Origin: Natrinema zhouii
GTDB lineage: Archaea > Halobacteriota > Halobacteria > Halobacteriales > Natrialbaceae
Assembly (NCBI RefSeq): GCF_013456555.2
Contig: NZ_CP084883.1
Location: 1 to 64,000 of the forward strand
Direction of reading: 5' to 3'
Length of the DNA stretch: 64,000 nucleotides
Shown: positions 17,733 through 27,135 of the stretch, one piece after another
How the letters are laid out: each line of letters starts with the position of its first letter
How positions within the stretch are numbered: the first letter of the stretch is position 1
Notes under the pieces: generated by a model
Database searches by the model: none
What the model saw: only the letters and a program-made list of their open reading frames with translations
Told to the model about the DNA's origin: nothing
Position numbers and translations under genes: made by a program

Positions 17733-17832
17733 GTTACCCGAACGTACGATTCCGGATCACATAAGCACCCGGGGTAGACTTCCCTAAGTTAGACCAGTAT
17801 GGTTATTAGGATATATTTCCACATTGGTTAGT

Positions 17833-18579
17833 ATGACGAAGATACCGGAGAATACTGAAGAACTCACAGACTTCATCCTGAACGACGTTCTCTACGGATT
17901 AGAACTCGATCCAGTAGATAGCGAACGACTCCTCTCGTATATGCGAGAGCGACACGAACACCTCTTCGGCCCGCATTCGACGTATTTCGTTCTAGGTAGT
18001 TACGAATCCCCATTCAAGTATCGGCTTGACGAGGCGCTTGACGTACTAAACCATCGTCACGATGCCTACGCGTACCTGCTCGCCACACAGCCTGACCTCA
18101 ATGTGTCGGATGACATTCCTGACCTCAAAGTGAAATTTTTCATCCACGCCCTCTACGCGGATTCGATTCCGCTGATCCTTGAACACGACACCGGTGGAGC
18201 GGTCGCCGAGTTTGGACGCATCGAACGCCCGACGCTGCTTGATCGCGCGTATCTTTTTCCTCGGGCGCAAGAGGAACACTATGATGACGAGTCTCTGCTC
18301 CCAACAGAAGACGCGGTACTTGCTCGGTCCGTTGAGCTGGCATATCATGCTGATGATCTCGACGGAGAGCTGGATGCGCTCGCTGAACGCGCTCGTGATC
18401 ACGGACTGAACATCTCAATGCAGGATCTCGACTCGTATCTGGAGGCCGAACTCGGCGGTCGCACGCCGTCGTATAGCGGTGTAATCACCGACTCACTCGT
18501 CCACCTCGAAGCACTGGACCAATGTTTTTCGTGGACTACCACAGAGGAACTCGAAGAACAACTGTCGAACGTACCGTGA
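17833..18579 (+). CDS. Uncharacterised protein with nucleotide-hydrolase/TIR-like pattern
   Basis: This 248-residue soluble acidic protein has no firm family name that I can give. Residues 50-57 (TYFVLGSY) followed by a helix containing LDEALDVL, then AYAYLLATQPDL and IPLILEHDTGGAVAEFGRIE (112-131), give alternating strands and helices. A late Glu in AEFGRI resembles nucleoside deoxyribosyltransferase- and TIR-like folds, where such a Glu is catalytic. The remainder is helical. I choose ATG 17833, with GGATATATTT about 22 bases upstream; TTG 17824 is an alternative. It is divergent from a winged-helix gene. The fold is inferred by eye only. Confidence 0.55.
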   Translation: MTKIPENTEELTDFILNDVLYGLELDPVDSERLLSYMRERHEHLFGPHSTYFVLGSYESPFKYRLDEALDVLNHRHDAYAYLLATQPDLNVSDDIPDLKVKFFIHALYADSIPLILEHDTGGAVAEFGRIERPTLLDRAYLFPRAQEEHYDDESLLPTEDAVLARSVELAYHADDLDGELDALAERARDHGLNISMQDLDSYLEAELGGRTPSYSGVITDSLVHLEALDQCFSWTTTEELEEQLSNVP

Positions 18580-19118
18580 TCAGTTCCGAAGATACGACGC
18601 TCTTAACGTATCTTCGGTACCAACATCTCCGTCTCTTCCGACCTTCAGAAAAGGTTCAAACCACTCGCGGACGCTCTCCTAACTGCCCACCCACGAGTTA
18701 TGGAAGCGGTCAATGCGCATTTTCGGGGTGAAAGCGACCGAAGGGAGCGAGTAGACCGGGATAGTTCACTACAGTCAAATCGATTTCGACGACATTACGA
18801 GTGAAAGTGATTCGACACGGCCGGTATCCCGGAATTTCGGCCATCTCAGAACCCCTCGAGACTACTTTCACGCCGCACCTGGATCGAGTATATGTGCTCG
18901 AGAGACCTATACTAGAGTGAGGAGCAAAGTATGACAACGAGTAGCCTGATCCAGACTTCTGTAGTGCGTTACATCGCTCGCTATCGACCACGATCTGTCC
19001 CTGTGGTGGTGAACGAATGATGGAGCATCAGTCAGCGATCGGTGCCGACGATCTCTGGGGACTGTCGGTCCTCGAGGAGCCGCTCTCGACAGAAACGAGC
19101 CGGACGGACTCCTCGGTA
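18580..19118. other. Intergenic region with a possible transposon-end relic
   Basis: The segment 18707-18733 matches 3898-3926 (CGGT..ATGCGCATTTT..GGGGTGAAA). No gene is clear. The last 100 bases could be an in-frame extension of the ABC gene from ATG 19017, which I regard as less likely. Confidence 0.4.
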
Positions 19119-20147
19119 ATGGACAATGATCTCGATCGAACCGTCGAAACGAGGGGTAACGAGACTGGCAACGATAACACTGCCCGCGCGATCGAAACCG
19201 ACGGGCTCGTCAAACACTTCGGAGACACGAAAGCCGTCGACGGGGTCGATCTGGCGATTCCCGCGGGCGGCATCTACGGCCTCCTCGGGCCCAACGGCGC
19301 CGGCAAAACCACGACAATTCGCATGCTCGCAACGCTGCTGCGCCCCGACGCGGGCACAGCTCGAGTCTTCGGCCACGACGTGGTGAGCGATGCCGACGAT
19401 GTGCGCAGCCGCGTGAGCATGACCGGTCAGTTCGCGTCGGTGGACGAGGACCTCACGGGTCGCGAGAACCTCGTCTTACTGGCTCGATTGCTCGGCTACG
19501 CTCGAGGACAGGCCAAAACGCGGGCAACCAACCTTCTCGAGGCCTTCGGGCTGGCCGACGCGGCCTCACGACAGGTGAAGACGTACTCGGGCGGGATGCG
19601 GCGCCGACTCGACATCGCGGCGAGCATCGTCGTCACGCCGGAGTTGCTGTTCCTTGACGAACCGACTACCGGACTCGACCCCCGGAACCGGTCTCAGGTC
19701 TGGGAGATCATTCAGGCGCTAGTCGCTAACGGGACTACGGTGTTGCTAACCACGCAGTATCTAGACGAAGCGGACCAGCTCGCCGACCGAATCGCTGTCA
19801 TCGACGACGGACGGATAATTGCCGAAGGCACGCCGGACGAACCCAAATCCTCGATCGGGTCGGACGTCCTGAACGTCCGCGTGCGCGATCCCGACCAGCG
19901 CGAGGAGGTCAGATGGGCGCTGACCCAGGTCCTCGACGTTCCCGTCGATCTCGAGTCCGATCCGACGGCACTGTCGGCTCGAGTCACCGACACCGACCGT
20001 ATCGCCCACGCGTTCGTGGAGCTGTCTCGAGCCGACATCGAGGTCACGCACTTCGCGCTCGGACAGCCGAGTCTCGACGAGGTCTTCCTCGCCCTGACCG
20101 ATCAGCCGGCTCATGACGGCGCGGTCTCCGAAGAGGGGTCCCGATGA
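19119..20147 (+). CDS. ABC transporter ATP-binding protein, DrrA-like
   Basis: The 342-residue protein is an ABC ATPase of the daunorubicin-exporter type. It has Walker A GPNGAGKTTT, the signature YSGGMRRRLD, Walker B LLFLDEPTTGLD, and the C-terminal extension of DrrA proteins (DVLNVRVRDPDQREE). With the membrane partner downstream (4-base ATGA overlap), it forms an ABC-2 exporter for a drug, lipid or other hydrophobic solute. I start at MDNDLDRTVE because the catalytic domain (AIETDGLVKHFG) begins soon after; an upstream ATG at 19017 would add 34 residues. Confidence 0.88.
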   Translation: MDNDLDRTVETRGNETGNDNTARAIETDGLVKHFGDTKAVDGVDLAIPAGGIYGLLGPNGAGKTTTIRMLATLLRPDAGTARVFGHDVVSDADDVRSRVSMTGQFASVDEDLTGRENLVLLARLLGYARGQAKTRATNLLEAFGLADAASRQVKTYSGGMRRRLDIAASIVVTPELLFLDEPTTGLDPRNRSQVWEIIQALVANGTTVLLTTQYLDEADQLADRIAVIDDGRIIAEGTPDEPKSSIGSDVLNVRVRDPDQREEVRWALTQVLDVPVDLESDPTALSARVTDTDRIAHAFVELSRADIEVTHFALGQPSLDEVFLALTDQPAHDGAVSEEGSR

Positions 20148-20980
20148 GCGACGAGAGCACGGCCACCGAGCCGGACGTCGACGTCCTCCGTTCGGCGGTG
20201 TCGGATCAACCACGGCCGCCGCGAGCGAACGCCATCTCCGCCTCGCTCACGTTCGGCTGGCGAGCGCTGTTGAAGATCAAGCACGTCCCTGAGCAGCTGT
20301 TCGACGTCACCGTCTTCCCGATCATGTTCTTGCTGATGTTTACTTACCTGTTCGGCGGGGCGCTCGCTGGATCGACGAATGTCTATCTGCAGGAGCTCCT
20401 GCCGGGGATTCTCGCCATGACGGTGGTGTTCACCACCATCTACACCGGCGTTACGCTGAACGACGACATCGACGAGGGCGTCTTCGATCGGTTTCGAACG
20501 CTCCCGGTCTGGCAGCCCTCCGTCATCGTCGGTGCCCTGCTCGGCGACGCTGTGCGATACACGCTCGCCTCGACGATCGTCATCGTCCTCGGGCTGGTGT
20601 TGGGTTTCCGGCCGGCTGGCGGGGTCGTCGGCGTACTGTCGGCAGTCGCACTCTTGCTGGTGTTCTCGTTCAGTCTCTCGTGGATCTGGACCGCCCTCGG
20701 GTTCGTCATGCGAAGCCCCGAATCGCTCATGGGCGTGAGCATGATGGTCATGTTCCCGCTCACGTTCGTCAGCAACGTGTTCGTCGACCCGGAAACGATG
20801 CCCGGCTGGCTCGAGGCGTTCGTCAACGTGAACCCCTTCAGTCACCTCGTCATCTCGATGCGAGGGTTGATGCACGGGACCGCAACGGCCGGAGAAGTCG
20901 GCGTCGTGTTGTTCATGTCTGCGGCATTCGTCGCCGTATTTGGGCCGCTCACGATGTACCTATTCCGCAACGAAACCTAG
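20144..20980 (+). CDS. ABC-2 type transporter permease, DrrB-like
   Basis: The 278-residue protein has a cytosolic N-terminus of about 60 residues and six membrane segments. It carries ABC-2 motifs: FGWRALLKIKHVPEQLFDVT, TYLFGGALAGS, VFDRFRTLPVW, and late FVNVNPFSHLVISMRGLMHG. It is the membrane part of the exporter whose ATPase precedes it, joined by an ATGA overlap. Substrate unknown; the family moves drugs or glycolipids outward. Confidence 0.88.
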   Translation: MSDESTATEPDVDVLRSAVSDQPRPPRANAISASLTFGWRALLKIKHVPEQLFDVTVFPIMFLLMFTYLFGGALAGSTNVYLQELLPGILAMTVVFTTIYTGVTLNDDIDEGVFDRFRTLPVWQPSVIVGALLGDAVRYTLASTIVIVLGLVLGFRPAGGVVGVLSAVALLLVFSFSLSWIWTALGFVMRSPESLMGVSMMVMFPLTFVSNVFVDPETMPGWLEAFVNVNPFSHLVISMRGLMHGTATAGEVGVVLFMSAAFVAVFGPLTMYLFRNET

Positions 20981-20998
20981 AGGGATCAGGGAGATGAG

Positions 20999-21616
20999 CT
21001 ACTGTTCAGACCGTGGCTCGTAGGTCTGTTTGACGAAGGGCACACTCACATCGTGGCCTGCAACGTGGGCGTTCAGTTTCGCCGCTGCTGGGGACTCTCT
21101 GATCGCACTGTCATCGTAGTCTGCCTCGGCGAACGCATCGGTGATCCACCGTTTTCCTCGAAGGTTGAACTTCTGGTGGTAGTCTTCCGCGATGTGAAAT
21201 TGGTCGAGTTCCTCGAGACGCGTATTGATTCGCTCTCGACTGAACTCACTGTCGTCTAGATACGCTAGCAACTGGCTGTATTGCTCAGCAGTCTCGGTGA
21301 AGAGTATCTGCTGATACTGGCGTTTCCCGGACTGCTGGTAGGGGTGGTGTTCGTCGAACGCACGATCGAGCAACTCACTGAACGAGAGTTGCTCGGGGTC
21401 GTACTCGAGCTGGACGACTTCTGTGTGATCTCCGATGATCTCGTATGATGGGTCAGGTTTCGTCCCACCAGCGTACCCGACCCGCGTCCGCACGACGCCG
21501 TCCAACGCGCCGAACGCTGCATCAGGGCCCCAGAAACAGCCGAGCCCGAACGTCGCCGTCTTCGTGTCTTCTGGCACCTGCCTATCGAAATCTGTAATGA
21601 CTGTCGGAGTGAGCAT
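20999..21616 (-). CDS. msrA: Peptide-methionine (S)-S-oxide reductase MsrA
   Basis: This 205-residue protein has the catalytic GCFWG motif (Cys27) and VVRTRVGYAGGTKPDPSYE, both diagnostic of MsrA, and EDYHQKFNLRGKR in the C-terminal half. It reduces methionine-S-sulfoxide in oxidised proteins, with thioredoxin as likely donor. The start at MLTPTVITDF is chosen by length and fit; the longer frame upstream is Pro- and Ser-rich. No MsrB gene is adjacent. Confidence 0.92.
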   Translation of the reverse strand: MLTPTVITDFDRQVPEDTKTATFGLGCFWGPDAAFGALDGVVRTRVGYAGGTKPDPSYEIIGDHTEVVQLEYDPEQLSFSELLDRAFDEHHPYQQSGKRQYQQILFTETAEQYSQLLAYLDDSEFSRERINTRLEELDQFHIAEDYHQKFNLRGKRWITDAFAEADYDDSAIRESPAAAKLNAHVAGHDVSVPFVKQTYEPRSEQ

Positions 21617-21761
21617 TATTGAGGGCCGCCGAGGTATGATCAACGTACTTGGAGACTTGGGCCACACTCAGTTAACAGTGTCTCAGTCACTGGGTCGTCT
21701 CGAGGCTAATCGGTCAGTCGTGGCGGGTATATCGAACGAAAAGTAGTCACGGACCGAAACG

Positions 21762-23117
21762 CTAACTCGAGGCGGTTACACCGGAATCGTCGGTCATTGG
21801 CGGATCGGGTTCGGTGATACGCACGCGCTTGATTCGAGTGTTGTCAACGCGTTCAACGGTCAGATCGACGCCGTCGTATGTGAACGTCTCCCCCGGTTCG
21901 ACCAGCCGCCCGGCGCGATTGAAGAGCAAACCGGCGATCGTCTCGAACTCCTCTCCCTCCGGGAACTCGACGTCAATAACGTCGTTAACGGATTCGATGT
22001 TCACCTCTCCGTCGACTTGGATTGTCCGGTCATCGACGGTCTCAATAGGTTCTTCTTCCTCTGTATCGAGTATCTCTCCGACGACCGCTTCGACGATATC
22101 CTCGGTCGTGACGATCCCTTCGGTCGTCCCGAACTCGTCGATAATGACGACCTGCTCGACGCGCTCGTGACGCATCTCACGGAACAGGTCGTCGATTTGC
22201 TTGCTCTCCGGGACGTGCAGCGTTTCCTTGATATGGGGCTCGAGCGAGCTGTCGCCAACCGGTTCGCCGTACTGGTGGTCACGGACGAGATCACCGAGTG
22301 CGACGACGCCGACGACGGTGTCGAGCCCTCCCTCGTACACTGGCAGGCGGGTGTGACCGTTCTCGACGCATTTCTCGACGGCGTCGTCGACCGTCGATGT
22401 TCGAGGGACGCCGGTGACGTCTAACCGCGGCGTCATCACCTCTTTCGCGATAGTGTCGTTGAACCGGAACACCCGCTGGAGCATTTCGCGCTCGTCGGCC
22501 TCGATGATTCCCTCGCTTTCACCAGTGCATATCAGGTTCCGTATTTCCTCGCGGGTCACGTACGATGACTCGACAGCGGTACCGCCGCCGCTCAGGCTAT
22601 TGACGATGCGGGTCAGCCTGTCGAACGTGACCACCAGCGGATAGAGTGCGTATTTCGAGACCTGCAGCGGCCGAGCGACGGTAAGCGCCCACGATTCCGT
22701 GTTCTCGATGGCGTAGGACTTCGGAGCGCTCTCACCGAACAGCAAGACGATGGCCGTCACGCCAAACGTCGCCGCCAACACTGCCTGGCCCTGCCCGATG
22801 TACATCGCGAGCAGCCCGGTCGCGATCGACGACATCGCGATGTTGACCAGGTTGTTCCCGACGAGTATTGTCACCAGTAGTCGGTGGGGGTCGGCTTTCA
22901 GCGCCTGTACGATATCGGCACCGGGCGAGCCGTCCTCGACGAGCGCCTCGATTCGGTGCTGGGCCAGCGAGAACATCGCGATCTCCGCCGAGGAGAAGAA
23001 CCCCGATAGCACCAGCAACACGAGGAGCGTCCCGACTCCAACGGCGGCCACGAGATTCGCCGGGAGATCGACGCCGCCGACGGCGTTCAGCGCGACGATT
23101 ATCTCGAGGCCGAACAT
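21762..23117 (-). CDS. CNNM/CorC-type hemolysin-family transporter
   Basis: The 451-residue protein has an N-terminal DUF21 (CNNM) membrane domain of four helices (about 15-200) with SGFFSSAEIAMFSLAQHR. Two CBS domains follow (about 215-340), with TPRLDVTGVPRTSTVDDAVE and VVIIDEFGTTEGIVTTEDIV. A CorC/HlyC C-terminal domain comes last (about 360-435, GLLFNRAGRLVEPGE). The family exports Mg2+ or related cations, gated by nucleotide binding to the CBS pair. It runs in the same direction as the peptide-type ABC operon and lies 6 bases after it, but probably is functionally separate. Confidence 0.9.
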   Translation of the reverse strand: MFGLEIIVALNAVGGVDLPANLVAAVGVGTLLVLLVLSGFFSSAEIAMFSLAQHRIEALVEDGSPGADIVQALKADPHRLLVTILVGNNLVNIAMSSIATGLLAMYIGQGQAVLAATFGVTAIVLLFGESAPKSYAIENTESWALTVARPLQVSKYALYPLVVTFDRLTRIVNSLSGGGTAVESSYVTREEIRNLICTGESEGIIEADEREMLQRVFRFNDTIAKEVMTPRLDVTGVPRTSTVDDAVEKCVENGHTRLPVYEGGLDTVVGVVALGDLVRDHQYGEPVGDSSLEPHIKETLHVPESKQIDDLFREMRHERVEQVVIIDEFGTTEGIVTTEDIVEAVVGEILDTEEEEPIETVDDRTIQVDGEVNIESVNDVIDVEFPEGEEFETIAGLLFNRAGRLVEPGETFTYDGVDLTVERVDNTRIKRVRITEPDPPMTDDSGVTASS

Positions 23118-23123
23118 GGAATT

Positions 23124-25226
23124 TTAGTCACCTACTGAGTCGGTGTTCGCGGACCCAGGGAACTCGGTCTCGTCTATCACCGACGTGTCTGACACGGCCG
23201 GCTCTTCTTCACCGTCCGGGAAGTAACACGCCGCCTGATGGCTCTCGTCCCCGGCCTCGCCGATGGCCGGTTCGGCCTCCCGGCACGATTCTTGGGCCTT
23301 CGGACATCGCGGGGCGAACGTACAACCTGACGGGAGATCGACCGGGTCCGGCGGCTCTCCCTCGAGCAGGACGCGAGTTCGATCGGCAGTCGGGTCCTTC
23401 TCCGGCGCAGCCGAGAGCAGCGACGAGGTGTAGGGATGCTTGGGCTGGTTCGCGATGCGGTCGACGTCGCCCTCCTCGATGATCCGGCCGAGGTACATGA
23501 TGGCCAGTCGGTCCGAGACTTGCGTCAGGCTTGCGAGGTCGTGTGAGATATAGACGATCCCGATATCCTCGGTATCGGCGAGCCCCCGCAGCAGGTTCAG
23601 CAGGTTGACCTTCAGCGAAACGTCCAGCATCGATGCCGGTTCATCGCAGATCAGGAAGTCCGGGTCCAGCACGAGCGCCTTGGCGACCGCCACGCGCTGG
23701 CGCTGCCCGCCGGAGAGTTCGTGGGGGTAGTTATCGAGAATCTTCTCGGCGGGTGTCAGCCCGACCTTCTCGAGCGTCTCGATAATGGCCTGCTCCTTCT
23801 CGTCGGTGCGGTAATCGTGGATCGTCAGCGGCTCGCCGACGAGTTTGCGGACGGTCTGGCGAGGATTGAGCGAGTCGAACGGGTCCTGAAAGATGATCTG
23901 GACCTTCCGCCGGAACTCCTGGAGATTGCCGTCCCGATAGTACTCGTAGGGCTCTCCGTCGAACGTCATCTCACCGCCCGTCGGATCCTCGAGGAGCGCC
24001 ATGGTCTCGCCGAGCGTCGACTTCCCGCAGCCACTCTCGCCGGCGACGCCGAGTACCTCCGAGCGACGGACGGACAGCGAGACGCCGTCGACTGCCTTCA
24101 CGTGATCCGGATCTTCGCCGCGGAACTTGCTCAACAGCGGCTGGCTCTGCTCGTAGTGCTTCTCGAGATCGCCCGTCTCGAGGATGACTTCGCCGCGGTC
24201 GGACTCGGGGTTTCCATCGTCGGGGATGTCCCACGTCTCCGGCTCGTCCGCGTCCCGCCGGAGCTGGGCCGCCTCCTTGACGCGGTGGCAGGCCGACCGG
24301 TGGTTTCGGTTGGGGAGATCGACCAGCTCCGGGTGGGATTCCCCGCACTCATCCGTGGCGAACGGACACCTGTCCTCGAAGACGCAGGCCGTCGGCTCCC
24401 GATTCAAGTTCGGCGGCGAGCCAGGGATCGCAACGGGGTCCTCGTTCTCGTCGATCTCCGGGAAGGAGTTCTTCAGCCCCATCGTGTAGGGGTTAGTCGG
24501 ATTGACCAGCACGTTGTCGACGCTGCCCTGCTCCATCACCTTCCCGCCGTAGAGGATGGACAACTCGTCGCAGGTCTCGGCGATGACGCCGATCTCGTGG
24601 GTGATCAACAGCAGAGAGCTGTCCATCCGCTCTTGAATCTCCAAGATCTTGTCGATGATCTTGTCTTGGACGATAACGTCCAGTCCGGTCGTCGGCTCGT
24701 CGGCGATGATGAGGTCCGGCTCGAGGGCCAGCGCCATCGCGATGGTGACCCGCTGGCGCATCCCGCCGGAGAACTCGTGGGGGTAGTCGTCGATTCGGTC
24801 CGGGTCGAGGCCGACGATCACGAACAGTTCGCGGACGCGGTCGTACGCCTTTGTCTCCGTGACGTTACGGTGAGTGTGGATCGCCTGTGCGATCTGGTCG
24901 CCGGTCGTCATCACGGGGTCCAGCGAGTCCATCGCGCTCTGTGGGATATAGGCGATGTCCTCCCAGAGGATGTCCCGGCGCTCAGCCTCGGAAAGCGACG
25001 TGAGGTCCGTTCCGTTGAATTCGATAGTACCGCTCTCGACGGCCCCGTTGTTCGGGAGCAGACCGAGCAGTGCCTCCGCGACGGTGGACTTCCCGGAACC
25101 GGATTCCCCGGCGAGGCCGTAGTTGACCCCCTCGTCGATACTGAACGAGACGTCGTTGACGGCGTGGACTGGTTCGTCGTCGGTCGCGTACGTGACTTTG
25201 AGATCTTCGACGTTGAGTAGCGTCAT
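23124..25226 (-). CDS. Fused dipeptide/oligopeptide ABC ATPase (DppD-DppF)
   Basis: The 700-residue protein has two complete ABC ATPase domains. The first (about 1-320) has GESGSGKST, FSGGMRQRVT and DLIIADEPTTGLD. The second (about 345-660) has GESGCGKST, LSGGQRQRVA and DFLICDEPASMLD. Each ends in the Cys-containing oligopeptide-transporter tail (CVFEDRCPFATDECGES; CTFAPRCPKAQESC). In most bacteria, DppD and DppF are separate proteins; the fused form is frequent in haloarchaea. It powers uptake through the two permeases upstream. Its ATG overlaps the permease stop by 4 bases. Confidence 0.93.
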   Translation of the reverse strand: MTLLNVEDLKVTYATDDEPVHAVNDVSFSIDEGVNYGLAGESGSGKSTVAEALLGLLPNNGAVESGTIEFNGTDLTSLSEAERRDILWEDIAYIPQSAMDSLDPVMTTGDQIAQAIHTHRNVTETKAYDRVRELFVIVGLDPDRIDDYPHEFSGGMRQRVTIAMALALEPDLIIADEPTTGLDVIVQDKIIDKILEIQERMDSSLLLITHEIGVIAETCDELSILYGGKVMEQGSVDNVLVNPTNPYTMGLKNSFPEIDENEDPVAIPGSPPNLNREPTACVFEDRCPFATDECGESHPELVDLPNRNHRSACHRVKEAAQLRRDADEPETWDIPDDGNPESDRGEVILETGDLEKHYEQSQPLLSKFRGEDPDHVKAVDGVSLSVRRSEVLGVAGESGCGKSTLGETMALLEDPTGGEMTFDGEPYEYYRDGNLQEFRRKVQIIFQDPFDSLNPRQTVRKLVGEPLTIHDYRTDEKEQAIIETLEKVGLTPAEKILDNYPHELSGGQRQRVAVAKALVLDPDFLICDEPASMLDVSLKVNLLNLLRGLADTEDIGIVYISHDLASLTQVSDRLAIMYLGRIIEEGDVDRIANQPKHPYTSSLLSAAPEKDPTADRTRVLLEGEPPDPVDLPSGCTFAPRCPKAQESCREAEPAIGEAGDESHQAACYFPDGEEEPAVSDTSVIDETEFPGSANTDSVGD

Positions 25227-26143
25227 TGGTTGGTCTGAATTTCGGGATTAATGACTTCCTCGTAGGCCCGTCCGATGAGGAACACCGAGGTGGTTATCGC
25301 AGCGATACCGATGGCCGGCGGAAGCACCCACCACCACGCGACGCGCATGTTCCCCGACGCGAACACCTGCCGGAGCATTCGTCCCCAGCTGGTCATCGTC
25401 GGATCGCCGAAGCCGAGGAACGCGAGGCTCGCCTGCGCCGCGATCGCCCAGGCGACGCCGTACGCGGTGTAGAGGAAGCCGATCGGCAACACGTTCGGTG
25501 CGACGTGGTACAGCATCGTCCGCAGGTCGCTCGCGCCGCTGGCTCGAGCGGACTTGACGAACGTTCGCTCGCGGACCGACAGCACCTCGGAGCGGACGAC
25601 CCGGGCCGGCATCTTCCAGAGGAAGCCGGCGATGATCGCCGTGATCAGCCAGATGTTCGGCGTCATGAACGTCAGCAGTAGCAGCGCCATCGGCATGAAC
25701 GGCAGCGAGAACGTCAAGTCGGTCAGCCGCATCAGGAGTTCGTCGACCCAGCCGCCGTAGTAGCCGCTGACGACGCCGACGGTGAAGCCGAGCGCGCCCG
25801 TCCCCAGGCCGCCGAACAGGCCGACGATGAGCGTCGGCCGTGCGCCGGCGAGGAACTGACTCAGCACGTCCTTCCCGTAGGCCGTCGTCCCGAAGTAGGC
25901 GTCCACGCCCGGCGCCGAGAGTCGGAGCACGGAGCCGGTGTCGCCGCGAACGGTGTGTTCGATCGGATCGTGGGGGGCCAGGAACGGCCCGAACAGTCCG
26001 AGGAACACGAACGCCGCGACGACGAGCATGCCGGCGAACGCCAGCGGGTCCCGTCGCAGGAACGCGAACTGGTCGCGGACGAGCGTCCACAGTGCGTCGA
26101 CGCGCTTGTACAACTCTGCCTTGGGTTTCGTTTCGATACTCAT
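25223..26143 (-). CDS. Peptide/nickel-type ABC permease (DppC-like)
   Basis: The 306-residue membrane protein has a cytosolic N-terminus, about six helices, and the binding-protein-dependent permease motif EVLSVRERTFVKSARASGAS. It is followed by DLRTMLYHVAPNVLPIGFLY. The N-terminal OppC-type segment is present (RRDPLAFAGMLVVAAF). It pairs with the DppB-like permease upstream to form the channel. Junctions on both sides are 4-base ATGA overlaps. Confidence 0.92.
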   Translation of the reverse strand: MSIETKPKAELYKRVDALWTLVRDQFAFLRRDPLAFAGMLVVAAFVFLGLFGPFLAPHDPIEHTVRGDTGSVLRLSAPGVDAYFGTTAYGKDVLSQFLAGARPTLIVGLFGGLGTGALGFTVGVVSGYYGGWVDELLMRLTDLTFSLPFMPMALLLLTFMTPNIWLITAIIAGFLWKMPARVVRSEVLSVRERTFVKSARASGASDLRTMLYHVAPNVLPIGFLYTAYGVAWAIAAQASLAFLGFGDPTMTSWGRMLRQVFASGNMRVAWWWVLPPAIGIAAITTSVFLIGRAYEEVINPEIQTNQ

Positions 26144-27135
26144 GCGGAGCCACCTCCGTTCGTCGAAACGGTCGGATCGAAGTACGCGTAGAGGACGTCC
26201 GCAGCGAGGTTCGCGAGGATGACCGCCAGCGCCATGATGAAGACGGCGGCTTGCACCAGCGGATAGTCCTGTTGCTGGATGGCCAACACGAGCTCACGGC
26301 CGATGCCCGGCCAACTGAAGACGACCTCGAGCAGGATGAGCCCTTGGAAGATCATACCGAGACGGAGGGTGAAGTACGTCAGAATGGGCAGCATCGAGTT
26401 CCGGCCCGCGCGAGCCAGTTGCTGCATCTCCGAGAGCCCCTTCGCTCGATGGAGTTTAAGGAACTCCGAGCCCCGCTTTTCGATGACGCCGTTGCGAGCG
26501 AGCAGCAGGAAGTCGCCGCTGTAGTAGAGGACGGCGACGGTGAACGGCAAGAGATAGTGATGGAGGAAGTCCAGCGAGAGAAACGTCTCGAGGTAGCCGT
26601 CCGGCGTCGCCCTGATCGATCGCATCCCGAGCGCGGGAACGATCTCCAGGTTGTACGCGAAGACGATGATGAAGAAGATCGCCGTGATGAACACCGGCGT
26701 CGAGCGGAGCAGCGTCGTCGAGACGATACTGAACTTCTCGAGGCGGCTCCCGCGGTTCCAGCCGGCGTACATCCCCAGAAGCGAACTCAGGATCGCCGTC
26801 GTCACCAGCGCCGGAATCAGCAGGATCAGCGAGTTGATCAGCCGCGGCTCGAGGACGTCCCAGACCGGCTGGCTTCGCAGGATAGAGTAGCCGAACTGGA
26901 AGGTCAGCAGGCTCCACAGGTAGTTGACGTACTGTGTCCATATCGACTGGTCGAGCCCGTACATCGCCCGGATCTCATCGATCTGCTCCTGATTGAGGTT
27001 CCCCGAAGTGACGAGGGCCTCGAAGGGGCTCCCCGGCAGGAGCCGCAGGACGACGAAGATTACCGAGACCGCGATCACCGTCAGCAGGACGGAGATCGCG
27101 AGCCGCTTGAGCAGGAACCGCTGGAACTTCGTCAT
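26140..27135 (-). CDS. Peptide/nickel-type ABC permease (DppB-like)
   Basis: The 331-residue permease begins MTKFQRFLLKRLAISVLLTV, the usual first helix, and carries the EAA-like loop EFLKLHRAKGLSEMQQLARA. The first extracellular loop is typical (LDQSIWTQYVNYLWSLLTFQ). It forms the channel with the DppC-like protein. It is preceded by the small ORF at 27132-27335, with which it overlaps by 4 bases. Confidence 0.92.
   Translation of the reverse strand: MTKFQRFLLKRLAISVLLTVIAVSVIFVVLRLLPGSPFEALVTSGNLNQEQIDEIRAMYGLDQSIWTQYVNYLWSLLTFQFGYSILRSQPVWDVLEPRLINSLILLIPALVTTAILSSLLGMYAGWNRGSRLEKFSIVSTTLLRSTPVFITAIFFIIVFAYNLEIVPALGMRSIRATPDGYLETFLSLDFLHHYLLPFTVAVLYYSGDFLLLARNGVIEKRGSEFLKLHRAKGLSEMQQLARAGRNSMLPILTYFTLRLGMIFQGLILLEVVFSWPGIGRELVLAIQQQDYPLVQAAVFIMALAVILANLAADVLYAYFDPTVSTNGGGSA

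Noticed and set aside
23721..25220. A 499-codon plus-strand frame opposite the ABC ATPase
   Set aside because: The minus strand has all ABC motifs in order; the plus-strand product has no domain and a repetitive acidic/basic composition.
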